Positions 1-9,479 of a DNA stretch of 64,000 bases are shown one piece after another (within the stretch, counting starts at the first letter, position 1; each line of letters opens with the position of its first letter). The notes beneath the pieces are model-generated. The model was not told the origin of the DNA and made no database searches. It saw only the letters and a program-made list of their open reading frames with translations. The position numbers were made by a program, and so were the translations under genes. The DNA comes from Ananas comosus (Eukaryota > Streptophyta > Magnoliopsida > Poales > Bromeliaceae): the NCBI RefSeq assembly GCF_001540865.1, contig NC_033637.1, positions 190,291-254,290 of the forward strand, read 5' to 3'.

Positions 1-1065
1 CTGCACATGCTAGTGCGGAAATGATGCATGTTGCATAGTCCTTTTATAGATTCACTGGATTTCTTTGTCTCTCCATTGCATGAGCTGAAGCATAGTCTGG
101 AATTCTAAATTGAAATAGGTTCAATTTGTCTCGGGAAGAGCTTCTGAGAAGGTAAATTTATATAGAACGGTTAAAATAAAGCTTTTTAGTTAAACTCCAC
201 CTAATAGCCTTGGTTGCAGACTTGAATTAACTTTTTATTTAAAAAAAAAAAAAAAAAAAACTCTCGAAGTCGAAAAGAGCTAATTGATTTTATGCCTGGA
301 TTGAAAAACTAAATTGGATCATGGGCAAACCCCTCATGCAAGCCTCTATGATATGCTTTTTGCAGGTTTGTTTTGTTTTCGTTTTTGTTTTTTTCTTTTT
401 CTTTTTCCTTCTCCCAGTGGACGGAGGGGAATGCGAAGCAGAGAGGGATAGCGCATCAACTGTCAATGAGTTGGGTCTGGCTGGGCCTCTTTGAGGCCGA
501 ACGAAAAAAACTTGGGCCGAAGGTGATCCGAGTTTAAGGCACCCGAGTCCCTGACCCAACTCCGCCCTGGGACTGAATCGAGCTGTTCTAACTGGGCCAA
601 GCTGGATTGATAAACTGACCCAAAATTAACCGTAGCACGCAATTCTGGTGGATTGTTCTCGAAAATCAAGTTTCAGGGCCTGGGCCCCTTTATTTTCGGG
701 GATCATATCCTCTTCTTGGCCAACTCGGTGGGTGTATAGCCTGTAGGCCTCTGGCAATTGCAAACCATGCTCAATCCAACAGGTAGAAAGCTTGAGAATT
801 AAAGCACTATTACCTGGTATCAACTATCAAGTTTTGTTTTGTTTTTTTTTTTCTTACAAAAGGGGGAAAAAAGAAAATATTAAACTATCTTCCAAATTTG
901 TACATCATAACAGGATAGAACATGCACAGAGATAGCGGCCCCAAATTGTAACTCTACCTTTACTCTTTTTTTATTGTTTTCAACAAAAGACAAAATAAAC
1001 GTCTGTCTGTCTATCTTAATGTTTTTAATTTCTAACTAATTCTACATGCAGTTCAGCAACTAATG
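1..1065. other. Intergenic, no gene seen
   Basis: No convincing coding region was found. There is a poly-A tract near 241-260, a GC-richer stretch at about 420-720 with many GGGCC/GGCCC words that resembles an old repeat, and T/A tracts near 840. Short reading frames here lack recognisable domains. Confidence 0.5.
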
Positions 1066-1074
1066 CTGGTAGCT

Positions 1075-1247
1075 ACCGACCGTCCCTAGAGCAAGTGGCA
1101 AAGGATTTGATGGTTAATACTCGAAACCCAAGTTCGAATTCTAGTTGATTCACATTTCCAACTAAGTTTATTTTTAAATACAATAAATGAAACGGGTAGT
1201 GTGCTACCTATTTCTCAAAAAAAAAAAAAGAAAAAAAAGAAAAAAAA
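1075..1247 (+). mobile_element. tRNA-derived SINE, copy 1
   Basis: The element begins accgaccgtccctag, carries an A-box-like block (tagagcaagtggc, about 1087-1099) and a B-box-like block (agttcgaattcta, about 1131-1143), and ends in an A-rich tail. It is flanked by a 9-bp direct repeat, ctggtagct, at 1066-1074 and 1248-1256, which fits a target-site duplication. Clear relatives occur at 4448, 7491 and 62679 in this window. Internal Pol III promoter boxes plus an A tail plus direct repeats define a SINE; its published family name was not determined. Confidence 0.8.
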
Positions 1248-1265
1248 CTGGTAGCTGGCATTGCA

Positions 1266-1304
1266 GCGAAAAAATAAATAAATAAATAAATAAATAAATA
1301 AATG
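1266..1304. repeat. AAAT/AATA microsatellite
   Basis: About nine uninterrupted tetranucleotide units (aata/aaat phase) directly after the SINE target duplication, followed by an A run at about 1308-1320. Confidence 0.9.
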
Positions 1305-1350
1305 ATTTAAAAAAAAAAAATGACGCGAGTAACTATATACGTATAATATT

Positions 1351-2067
1351 TTAATCAGCCCAAAGTGTCCAATCCTCTGCGCATTCGTCTGCATCCCAGT
1401 CGAACGCCCTTCGCAGAGCTGGCGGAGTCAGCATCATCCCCTTGGCCATGTCATCCATTAATCCCTGCATATTGAACACCAGCTCCTCATCCAAATACAC
1501 AGCCGCCGGTCGGACCACCTTCTCCTCATCGGCTTCTCCTATCCAGCCCTGATCAGTCGAAGGCGGTGCCGGCAGCTTCTTTGCTGGAGACGATGTCTCC
1601 CACTTCAACAGCGGTGGTGATTCGTGCAGCGCACAAGGCCGGAACATCTCGGCTGCTTTCGCGGCGGCGAACCTGACGTCGTCCGCCGACCCCGAACCCG
1701 CTCGCGGCAGCTTCCACACGGAGTCCGGGAAGTTGAGGGGCGCCGCCTCGCCGCGAAGTGCGAGGGCCGCCACGTCGTGCGCCCGCGCCGCCATCTCGGG
1801 CGTGGGATACGTCCCGAGCCAAATCCGGCTCTTTTTATGCGGCTCCCGCACCTCGCACACCCACCTCCCCCCGTTCCGGGACCGCACGCCGCGGTACACC
1901 GGGTGTCGCGTCTCCCGGAACTTCTTCCTTCCGGCCTTGCGCTTCAGCGACGGCGTGGGCGCGGGCGCGTGCAGCGAGGAGGACGATGACGAGCACGGGG
2001 ACTTCGCGGCCGGTGAGCGCTCGGTGGGGGAGCACCCATTAGAGGAGGATGAGGTCGAGTCGTCCAT
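1351..2067 (-). CDS. DREB1/CBF-type AP2/ERF transcription factor
   Basis: An intron-less 238-residue protein. Residues 42-56 form a basic block ([15 protein letters not shown]) that closely matches the CBF/DREB1 signature just before the AP2 domain. The AP2 domain spans about 57-114 (YRGVR at 58, WLGTY near 83, LNFPDS near 111). Val-14 and Glu-19 of the domain (V70, E75) are present, as in DREB rather than ERF proteins. DSVWK follows the domain in place of the usual DSAWR, and the protein ends in an acidic tail with LWAD where many family members have LWSY. The N terminus is Ser/Pro-rich. Family knowledge: nuclear activators that bind DRE/CRT elements in cold, drought or salt responses. Very GC-rich, typical of grass and other monocot single-exon genes. 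The start is the only upstream Met in frame. Subfamily placement is strong; which CBF orthologue is not resolved. Confidence 0.95.
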   Translation of the reverse strand: MDDSTSSSSNGCSPTERSPAAKSPCSSSSSSLHAPAPTPSLKRKAGRKKFRETRHPVYRGVRSRNGGRWVCEVREPHKKSRIWLGTYPTPEMAARAHDVAALALRGEAAPLNFPDSVWKLPRAGSGSADDVRFAAAKAAEMFRPCALHESPPLLKWETSSPAKKLPAPPSTDQGWIGEADEEKVVRPAAVYLDEELVFNMQGLMDDMAKGMMLTPPALRRAFDWDADECAEDWTLWAD

Positions 2068-2510
2068 GCCCGTTATGGTGTGACTAGCTAATAATGCGCG
2101 CGGATCGATATCGATATTAATTAATTAATTAATCAGGAGTGAGAGAGCTGCTGAGCATGCGAATTAACTAATAGGCCGGGTTTAGGGTGGGAAATATACG
2201 GGAAGGAATATTATTGGGCGTTGAAGATTTTTGAGTTGGAAGGACCAGGGGAGACCGGGAGAGAGCGGAGTATTTAAGGGAAGGCTTCAAACTTGGGACC
2301 CGTCGAACTCTACGCCGCGCCGGACGCGCGCGCGCACGATGAGATTTGCGGGCGGTTACGGCCCCTTCCTGTTCCACGTGCTCCATAACCCCTCGCGGGT
2401 TTACTTGTTGGGGAAGCAAATGAAAAACGTGTTTTGGATTAATAAGGTACGACGCGATCCGGGTCGGCGGAGGAACTAAGTCATTTCACTGTGGGGCCAC
2501 GTGTGGATCG
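2068..2510 (-). promoter_or_regulatory. Promoter and 5' UTR of the DREB-type gene
   Basis: Reading on the minus strand upstream of the start codon there is a TATA-like ttaaata at about 2271-2277, a CG-rich stretch at about 2310-2345, and two perfect G-boxes (CACGTG) at 2375-2380 and 2498-2503. G-boxes serve bZIP/ABRE-binding and bHLH/PIF factors, consistent with stress or light control of a DREB gene. The motifs are seen directly; function is inferred. Confidence 0.6.
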
Positions 2511-4440
2511 GCTCACCCGCGCCACTCGTCTGGGGGCCTGGGGCCCTTTGTCGCGGATTTCATTTTCAGAATTAAGGAATCACAAGAGACAGTTTAAAAC
2601 GAAACGATAACAAAATATAATAAAGATGAGGGCGACTGCGGCTGGAGTCATCGTACTAATGCAATCAGCTCCTCATGATTCAATTAATTTTTGTTGCAGT
2701 CAATAAAGCGCCTTGTTGTTCACAATTATTTTTTAAATTTTATTACTTAAAAATATAAAATTACTTGTTTCAAAAAATATAAACAATTTAATAACAATTT
2801 TAAAATTTAATTATTACAGTGATTTTTTTTTTAGAAAAAGATAGCACGCTACTCTCTTCATTCATTTTGAAAATAAACTTGGCCACGAACAGTGAGGCAA
2901 CATAGCCTCGAGAAGAAAATTATAGCTTAAAAAAAGCAAAAAAGAAAATTAACAACACAAGTAATTAATCGGCATTACAGTGATAATTTTTTGAATAAGA
3001 TTTGATAAGATTATATGTTAGATACAGCCATGGTAGGTATAGTAATTGCATGTCTAAATCTTTTCTCTGTTTTTTTATATTTTTTTATACTAATACAGTT
3101 TTTGAAAATTTATAAATAATATTAATTGTTATATATAAGATTTAAGTTCAATACCTATTTACTCAACTTTTCTAAAAACATTAACAGATCTAGAGGAATA
3201 GCTAGCTACACTTTTCTTAAAAAATAAAAAAAGATAATTAAATAAAATCATTATATATTTGTCAATAACTGGAAGCAAAAGTACCGGCTTTCACTGTTGC
3301 ATACCTATAACCTTAATCTATAACTTATAATCTATCTATAACTATATTTTAATCCCTAATCTCTTATACACATAGTATAACCACATCTAATAACGTTATT
3401 GCGCGCACTCAGTTTATAATCTTACATATTCACTGAATATTTTTTAAAAAAATTGCAATTATACAATTAAAATTTAATTCAATAAATACAATTTAAATCG
3501 TATAGAAAGTCTACACAGAAAAAATATATAGTGATGTTTAAGAATTATAGTGTCCATAATATACTTATACACATGGTGTTTTTTTTTAAATAATATTTTC
3601 TTATCTCATTGCTCTCGAGTATGAGAAAATATTTAGAGCACCCGGTCTATACATTAGTGCACTTCATGCACCAAACTATTGAGTGTTGAGTGGAATTGTA
3701 AAATCAAGTCTAATTCAATCGAAATGATCTAAACTATTAACCATATAACAAGTTTTTGTATAGAATATTAAAAATATACTCTTATACATCTAGTGCATGG
3801 AACCATTTCCTCTCTTTTTCTTATCTTCTAATTATTTTATTAATTTATTTGAATTAATTTTTTCTAAATGCTTTTTCATATATTCTTTATATATAATAAT
3901 TTAATTTAATTGCTAATAACTATTATATTTCTCATGCACACTTTGTCTTTTTTCTAAATCAACTTTATTTCATTTTTCAATTATATTATTTTCTTATTTT
4001 TTATAATTATCGTCTTATAAATTTATCTAATTACTAATTAGATCTACAAAACTTTTTTATTTTAAATTATTTTAAATATTTATACCTATATTATTAGCCA
4101 TNAATATATATATATATATATGATGTATTAATAATTTTAATTATTTAATATTATTGGCCATTTACTTATATATATATATATATATAACATAATTAATTAA
4201 TTCTTTTAAAAAAGGTACATTGAACGTACACCGATTTAATTGTTTTTAGCTGGATCCTTTGCTAGTAAATTAAAAAAAACTTCGTTATCTTTATACGGAA
4301 TTCAATTTAATATTTAGATTTCATTGTCGGCCTCTTTGATGATGTGTGACTTTTTGTGACACTTGATAATTTAGTGCGATTTGATCTTATCTGAACTATT
4401 TTTTAATCTAATTAAAATCTAAAAATATTGAATATAAAGT
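2511..4440. other. AT-rich intergenic DNA with repeat fragments
   Basis: No gene seen. A 3' SINE fragment in minus orientation lies at about 2826-2888 (tagcacgctac, then attttgaaaataaactt). AT microsatellites occur at about 4104-4120 and 4170-4186. A single N at 4102 adjoins an AT repeat. Confidence 0.5.
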
Positions 4441-4447
4441 TCAATCC

Positions 4448-4600
4448 GCCGACTGCGTCTAGCGCAAGTGGCAAAAAATTTAACAGTTGATATATGAAAT
4501 TTCAAATTTGAGTTTTAATTGATTCACATTTAGAGTTATATTTATTTTTAAATAAAATAAATCGAAATAAGTAGCATGCTATTTCTCTTTCTCTTGATAA
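4448..4600 (+). mobile_element. tRNA-derived SINE, copy 2 (divergent)
   Basis: Related to the copy at 1075: tctagcgcaagtggc (A-box), a degenerate B-box, attgattcacattt, then ttatttttaaataaaataa and the terminal block gtagcatgctatttctc. More mutated than copies 1, 3 and 4, with no clear target duplication, so probably older. Confidence 0.65.
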
Positions 4601-4670
4601 AGTATTCTAAGTACTCTCCTTTGTTTGCAAGTTCTCATCTAAAAAAATAAAAAGAAAATGCAGTACCTTA

Positions 4671-5344
4671 TGGTGTGTTTGGATTCCTGTAAAACTCCGT
4701 TGAAAAAAAATTTTCGGTTGAAATTTTTTTTTTCCATGTTTGGTTGTCTGTAAAAATTGTATGAGAAAGTTATTTTTCAGATTTCTCAGAAAAATCNATA
4801 TATATATAGTGCGTCTACTATACTTTCGAAAGTACCGGGACCTTCGTGCTTGTAAGTTGTTTTCGATGATAGGACATCCGATTTGACGATCGACTCCGTT
4901 AGGTATATCTACCCTATTGGAACTATCTAGAAACCAAATTTTATAATTTTTTGACATCATTTACTAAGCGATCAAAAGGTCCCAAAAATGACTATTTTAA
5001 TGGCCGATGCGGCACGTTTTTAAGTTCAACGGTGTAGAAGCATCTAAATTACATGAAAATTTAATAGAAAATCCTACTTAACGTCAATAGCAAGATCAAT
5101 ACTTTCGATTTGAAATTTGAATCCTTTATCATTATTTTTTATGAGATTTTTATTTTCAGCCGTTCGTTTTGAGACTACTCGTTCACTAGGCAAATGAAGT
5201 CAAAAAATTATGAAATTTGGTTTAGAGATAGTTCCAATAGCGTAGATCATGTCTAACGGAACCGATCGCTGAATTGGAAGTCCCATCATCGAAAACAACT
5301 TACAAGTACGGAGTCTCCGTACTTTCGAAAGCATAGGAGCCTAG

Positions 5345-5379
<35 letters not shown>

Positions 5380-5795
5380 AGCTTTAAATATATATTTATT
5401 TATTATATATTCATTTATTTTTATATAGAAATATTATTATATAAAATTTTATTTATAAATTTATAATTATTTCTTAATATTTTTAAATATATAACTCTTA
5501 TATATTATGTAATATATTTATTATAATTTTAAATATATTTAATTTATATATAAAAATTATAATAATAATATATATAGTATATTAATTATTATATAATAAT
5601 AATATATATAATAAAAAATATATTAAACAACGTTTCATCAATTTTTCTTTTCCTTCCAACTAAATAATCATTATGAAAAACTATTTTTCTTTTCCTATAA
5701 ACTAAACACTAAATTACGTAAAACTTTTTTTCCACCGAAAATTTTTTTCAACTGAAATTTTTTTTTCCCAATTTTACGTCAAACCAAACAACCCC
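4671..5795. mobile_element. Tourist/PIF-Harbinger-like element with a nested MITE
   Basis: Left end tggtgtgtttgg and right end, on the complement, ggggttgtttgg; the inverted similarity continues inward (left ttgaaaaaaaattttcggtt, right complement containing ttgaaaaaaattttcggtgg). Both ends abut TTA (4668-4670 and 5796-5798), the usual PIF/Harbinger target. The interior holds the MITE at about 4806-5346, AT-rich DNA and one N at 4797. No transposase seen, so non-autonomous. Confidence 0.6.
4806..5346. mobile_element. Long-TIR (foldback-like) MITE, copy A
   Basis: Left arm (about 4812-5000) and right arm (about 5165-5345) are inverted copies over about 180 bp: tactttcgaaag close to each end, then gtaagttgttttcgatgat, then a cgatcg/ccgtta block, then ttggaactatct and aattttttgac. 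The short centre includes aacggtgtagaagcatct. Related copies lie at about 33305-33790 and 33831-34385. No coding capacity. The name foldback-like is descriptive only. Confidence 0.8.
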
Positions 5796-5799
5796 TTAG

Positions 5800-6655
5800 C
5801 AAAAATCATATATCCAGAATTTAGTATTAAAAATTTATTATAATTGCTCTAAAAGTTATTCTATAATATTGCTTATAACTCAACTTCTACTAACAAGATA
5901 GGTAGCTAGTGGATCAACTTTTTAGATTAATATCAACTAGCCTGCGACATTCAAAATTTGACATTCAAAAGGTACTTCTACTTCTAGTCTTACTATGATC
6001 AAAGTAAAATGAAATAAAATTGTCAATAGACATTTGTTTAAAAAAAAAATCTGTGCGTGCTCGCAAAAGAGTCAAAAGACTTGTCAGCAAAGGCGGAGCC
6101 CACTCCAACGCTTTTCCATGCATAAAAATATACAAGTGAAGACCGCGCACATATAAAAGTATTTTAATAATAAATTTAATTGATATTTTTATATTTTTTA
6201 TATAGTTTTATAAGTTTAATTATTAATTAAATGATATTTTCAAATTCCAAATAATTTAATATTTCTCTCTATTCAAATAAAAATGATTAAAATTGGCATA
6301 TGTGCAACGTACGTAAAATTATATAATAGCTTATTAGTAATTAAATTATTTTTTAAAAATCTATGTTGAAAAGATTTGGAATAAATCTATTAAAATAATT
6401 TAAATAAATTAATAAGTAAAAGAGAAATCAAAATAGTAGAAGAAATTATTTAAATAAAATTAATTAATTATATACGCACACATACTATATTTCTAAAATC
6501 TTATTTCATAAATTTAAATTCTCTATTTTTTTTATACATCGACATTTTACGTGATTTAGATTGTATATATCGGATTAAATTTTATTACGCAATTTATTAC
6601 ATATATTATTAATAAAATTAGTTAGTTATATTATATATACAATTAATTAATTAAT
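5800..6655. other. AT-rich intergenic DNA
   Basis: No gene, clear repeat ends or RNA gene seen; low-complexity A/T words dominate. Confidence 0.45.
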
Positions 6656-6657
6656 TT

Positions 6658-7058
6658 TAGGGTTGATTTCATACAAATCCCGTACAAACATAGTTAATTA
6701 CAAATATATCCTTACAAAGTTCAACTACATAAGTTGTCTCTATAAAAATCTTAATATTTTCAAATATGTTCATGCCGTTAGAATCCGTTAGAAAATTTTA
6801 ATTAATCATAAGTTAAATGCTTAATTGTTTAATTTATCAGATAACTTGATATTTTGCCCCTATTATATTGTACTGTTGTGGTTTTTGGAGAGATATATTT
6901 GTGAGGGCAAAATTGATATCTCGCTTAAAATATAAATAGTTTTGTAACGGTAATAAATCAAAAGAACATATATAAAAATATTTAAACTTTTGTAGGAATA
7001 TATTTATAATTTATTATGTTTGCAGGAACGTGAATGCATTTAACTCTTAATTTTATAG
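6658..7058. mobile_element. MITE with long inverted ends
   Basis: Left end block at about 6680-6725 (cgtacaaacatag, caaatatatccttacaaag) is matched on the complement of about 6990-7035 (cctgcaaacata, aaatatattcctacaaaag). About 400 bp, no coding capacity. Exact ends and target duplication were not fixed. Confidence 0.6.
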
Positions 7059-7159
7059 GGTTCAGAAGTTTAGGGATTTAAAATTTAAAAATAAATATTA
7101 TAAAATTTTAAATTTTAGAATTTAGAATTTAAAATTTTAAAACATATATATGTATTATA

Positions 7160-7296
7160 TTATATATAGAGAGGGAGAGAGAGAAGTGGAGGTTTTGGAA
7201 AAACACGTGTCACTCTTTTAAGTAGTAGAAAGAATAAATTATATATATATAGAGGGAGAGAGAGAAGTGAATGTTTTGGAAGAACATGTCACTCTA
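7160..7296 (+). repeat. Imperfect direct repeat, about 75 bp apart
   Basis: Two copies share tatatagag, gggagagagagaagtg, ttttggaa, aacacgtgtcactct/aacatgtcactct, at about 7163-7218 and 7238-7295. No link to a gene is apparent. Confidence 0.7.
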
Positions 7297-7490
7297 AGAT
7301 TCCCAAACCTTTTACTTAATATAGTAAAATGAAAAGATAGATTTGACAAATTCCACATCGAGCGATGGGGAGGACCCAAGGGTTGAGAAACACAAAAGTG
7401 TAGAAAGATTTAAGAAGTTGACCGCGGAACAGAAGAGTTGAAGGAGATGTAGGAAAGGGCCTTTGATGGATTTAACACATAGTGCTCGTG

Positions 7491-7661
7491 ACCGATTGTT
7501 CCTAGAGCAAATGGCAAAGAGCTTGATGGTTGGTATCCGAAACCTAAGTTCGCATCCTAATAGATTCACATTTTAAGCTAAGTGTATTTCTAAATAAAAT
7601 AAACGAAACGGGTAGCGTATTACTTATCTCTCTCAAAAAAAGAAGAAGAAGAAGAAGACAT
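7491..7661 (+). mobile_element. tRNA-derived SINE, copy 3
   Basis: Starts accgattgttcctagagc, includes the A-box block gagcaaatggc, ttggtatccgaaacc, the B-box-like agttcgcatcc, gattcacatttta, the aaataaaataaacgaaacgg block and an A/G-rich tail. A 12-bp direct repeat with one mismatch flanks it (atagtgctcgtg at 7479-7490, atagtgctggtg at 7662-7673), consistent with a target duplication. Confidence 0.8.
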
Positions 7662-8160
7662 ATAGTGCTGGTGCACCTTAGTTTGTATTCTAACTCATTC
7701 AGAATAAAATAATAAATAAACATAAAAGATAATAAAATTGTGAATAAAAATAAAAATTAACGCATCATGAGTCTTGAAATTTTAGTGTCGACAACCACCA
7801 CCTTTCTCACGTGAAATTTTAGCAAACTCCATATTTATGCATTTTATACCCATATTTATGCATTTTATATGGATACAAAGGGAAACGAGATGGAAGGAAT
7901 GAATATCATTTTTGACGGAATTTACGACAGGTTTGCATCCGTATTTTAACGCTACACGCCTACCACCCCCTCTCTCGGCCGACAAACATGGGCAGCGATG
8001 TCTGACATCTGGAATCTGTTACAACGGGCTGATAGTCAGTCTGCTTTGATTGGGCCTCCATGTAGCCCTGTTAAGAAAGACTCCGTCGCAGCTCTATTTG
8101 TCGGGCCTGAGATTCTTTACTTGTTGGACAGCGCTAACGCAGCCCACTCGGCACTCAGCA

Positions 8161-8473
8161 CTAGGGGTGGAAACGAGCCGAGCTCGAGCGAGCTTATGTC
8201 TGCTCAAATTCAGCTTGAAATTAATTTCGAGCCTAAATCTAGGCTCAAGCTCGGCTTGAAATTAATTCGAGCCGAGCTCGAGCGAGCCTAATTTCGAGTC
8301 GAGCTGAGCTCGAGCTCTAAACGAGCCGATTGAAATTCTCGACATTATATAATCAATATTTTAATTTTTATAGAACATTACCTACAATTTGATGCAACAT
8401 GTCCAATAGTTCAAAATACAAAATAATTATAAGAAATGTGAGCTAGGGTGACTTCCTGACTCGATAAGGGTCT

Positions 8474-8505
<32 letters not shown>

Positions 8506-8694
8506 AGTAGGGATTTGAAAATTTGAATGTTATTATGTTTTAGGGTTATGTGCAACAGTGAAAGTCTGAAAGAGAGAGTGTGTTATGTAAATTTAGAGTT
8601 GGGCTCAATTGCACGTTTGTACTTGTTGGGTTTATTTTATGGGCCAACAATAATGGCCCAAATTAAATTAAAGCCTATATATAATTTAAAATAC

Positions 8695-8737
<43 letters not shown>

Positions 8738-8897
8738 GGTATATCTGATCTTGAATTNACCGAGCTATAAGCCGAGCGAGCTCGAGCTGAGCTTTAATTT
8801 ACTCGGCTCGAACTTGTTTTATTTTCCGAGCTTTAAGTAAAGTTCGGCTCGAACAACACGAGTCGAACGCGAGCCGGCTCGCTCGTTTGCCAGCCCT
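8161..8897. mobile_element. hAT-like non-autonomous transposon rich in GAGCTCGAGC
   Basis: An exact 8-bp direct repeat, actcagca, lies at 8153-8160 and 8898-8905, the target size of hAT elements. Ends are ctaggggtggaaacgag and, on the complement, agggctggcaaacgag. Both subterminal regions consist of many direct and inverted copies of gagccgagc and gagctcgagc. The middle is AT-rich, with GA repeats (about 8474-8498), a long AT microsatellite (8697-8733) and one N at 8758. No transposase remains. It sits about 0.6 kb upstream of the XS-domain gene. Confidence 0.85.
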
Positions 8898-9110
8898 ACT
8901 CAGCACCTCTTCAACTGAATTAAAATAAATTTGAAATTTTAAATAAATAAAAACCTTTATAAAAAAAAGTTAATATGCAGATCCACAGTTCCAGACCCCC
9001 CAAAAAAAGAAAAAACACCCTATTTTCCGAAGCGGCGTCAGAGCATCGCGGCAAGGCGATCGAGCTCGAGAGAGGGGGAAACGGAACGAGACTAGCGAGT
9101 CGACCATCCA

Positions 9111-9184
9111 TGGCTGCGCTGGCCTCTATCCCTTCTTCTCTCCCTCCCAGTCTTTGCCCCAAGGTCAGAATCTCATCTCCTTAG
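9111..9184 (+). other. Short upstream reading frame or alternative first exon
   Basis: A 24-codon frame starts in a good Kozak-like context (ccatggctgcg) about 370 bases upstream of the XS-gene start, encodes a small Ala/Ser/Pro-rich peptide, and contains a plausible donor (ccaag|gtcaga) at about 9162. It may be a uORF, an alternative first exon, or chance. Just downstream the leader contains ttagggttt (about 9224-9232), the reverse of the telobox common in plant 5' regions. Confidence 0.35.
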
Positions 9185-9479
9185 TGTCTGTTCTGTTCTC
9201 CAATTTGCATTATGGTTAGAGATTTAGGGTTTTCATCGCCAGAATTTTCATCACCAAAATTTTCTCTCCCAAATCTCTGATCTCAGCTCCTATATCATAT
9301 ATAATCCTCGTTCCTGCTATCACTCTTGAGTCTGCGTTTGTTTTGCATCAAATAGTATTTATAAGCAAAATCGTTCCGCTGGTGAACATTTCCATCCGAT
9401 CCCGCACGGCGCGATCGATCTCCGGCGCTCCGGAACAAGTCGCTCGTTGCGAAGCTCGAATCTGCATATATATACAACT

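Noticed and set aside
1075..1160. tRNA gene
   Set aside because: Only A- and B-box-like blocks are present; no cloverleaf stems or anticodon arm. The multicopy pattern with A tails and target duplications indicates a SINE.
1624..2083. Several plus-strand frames of 94-121 codons
   Set aside because: Antisense shadows of the GC-rich DREB coding region; Arg/Pro/Ala-rich with no family.
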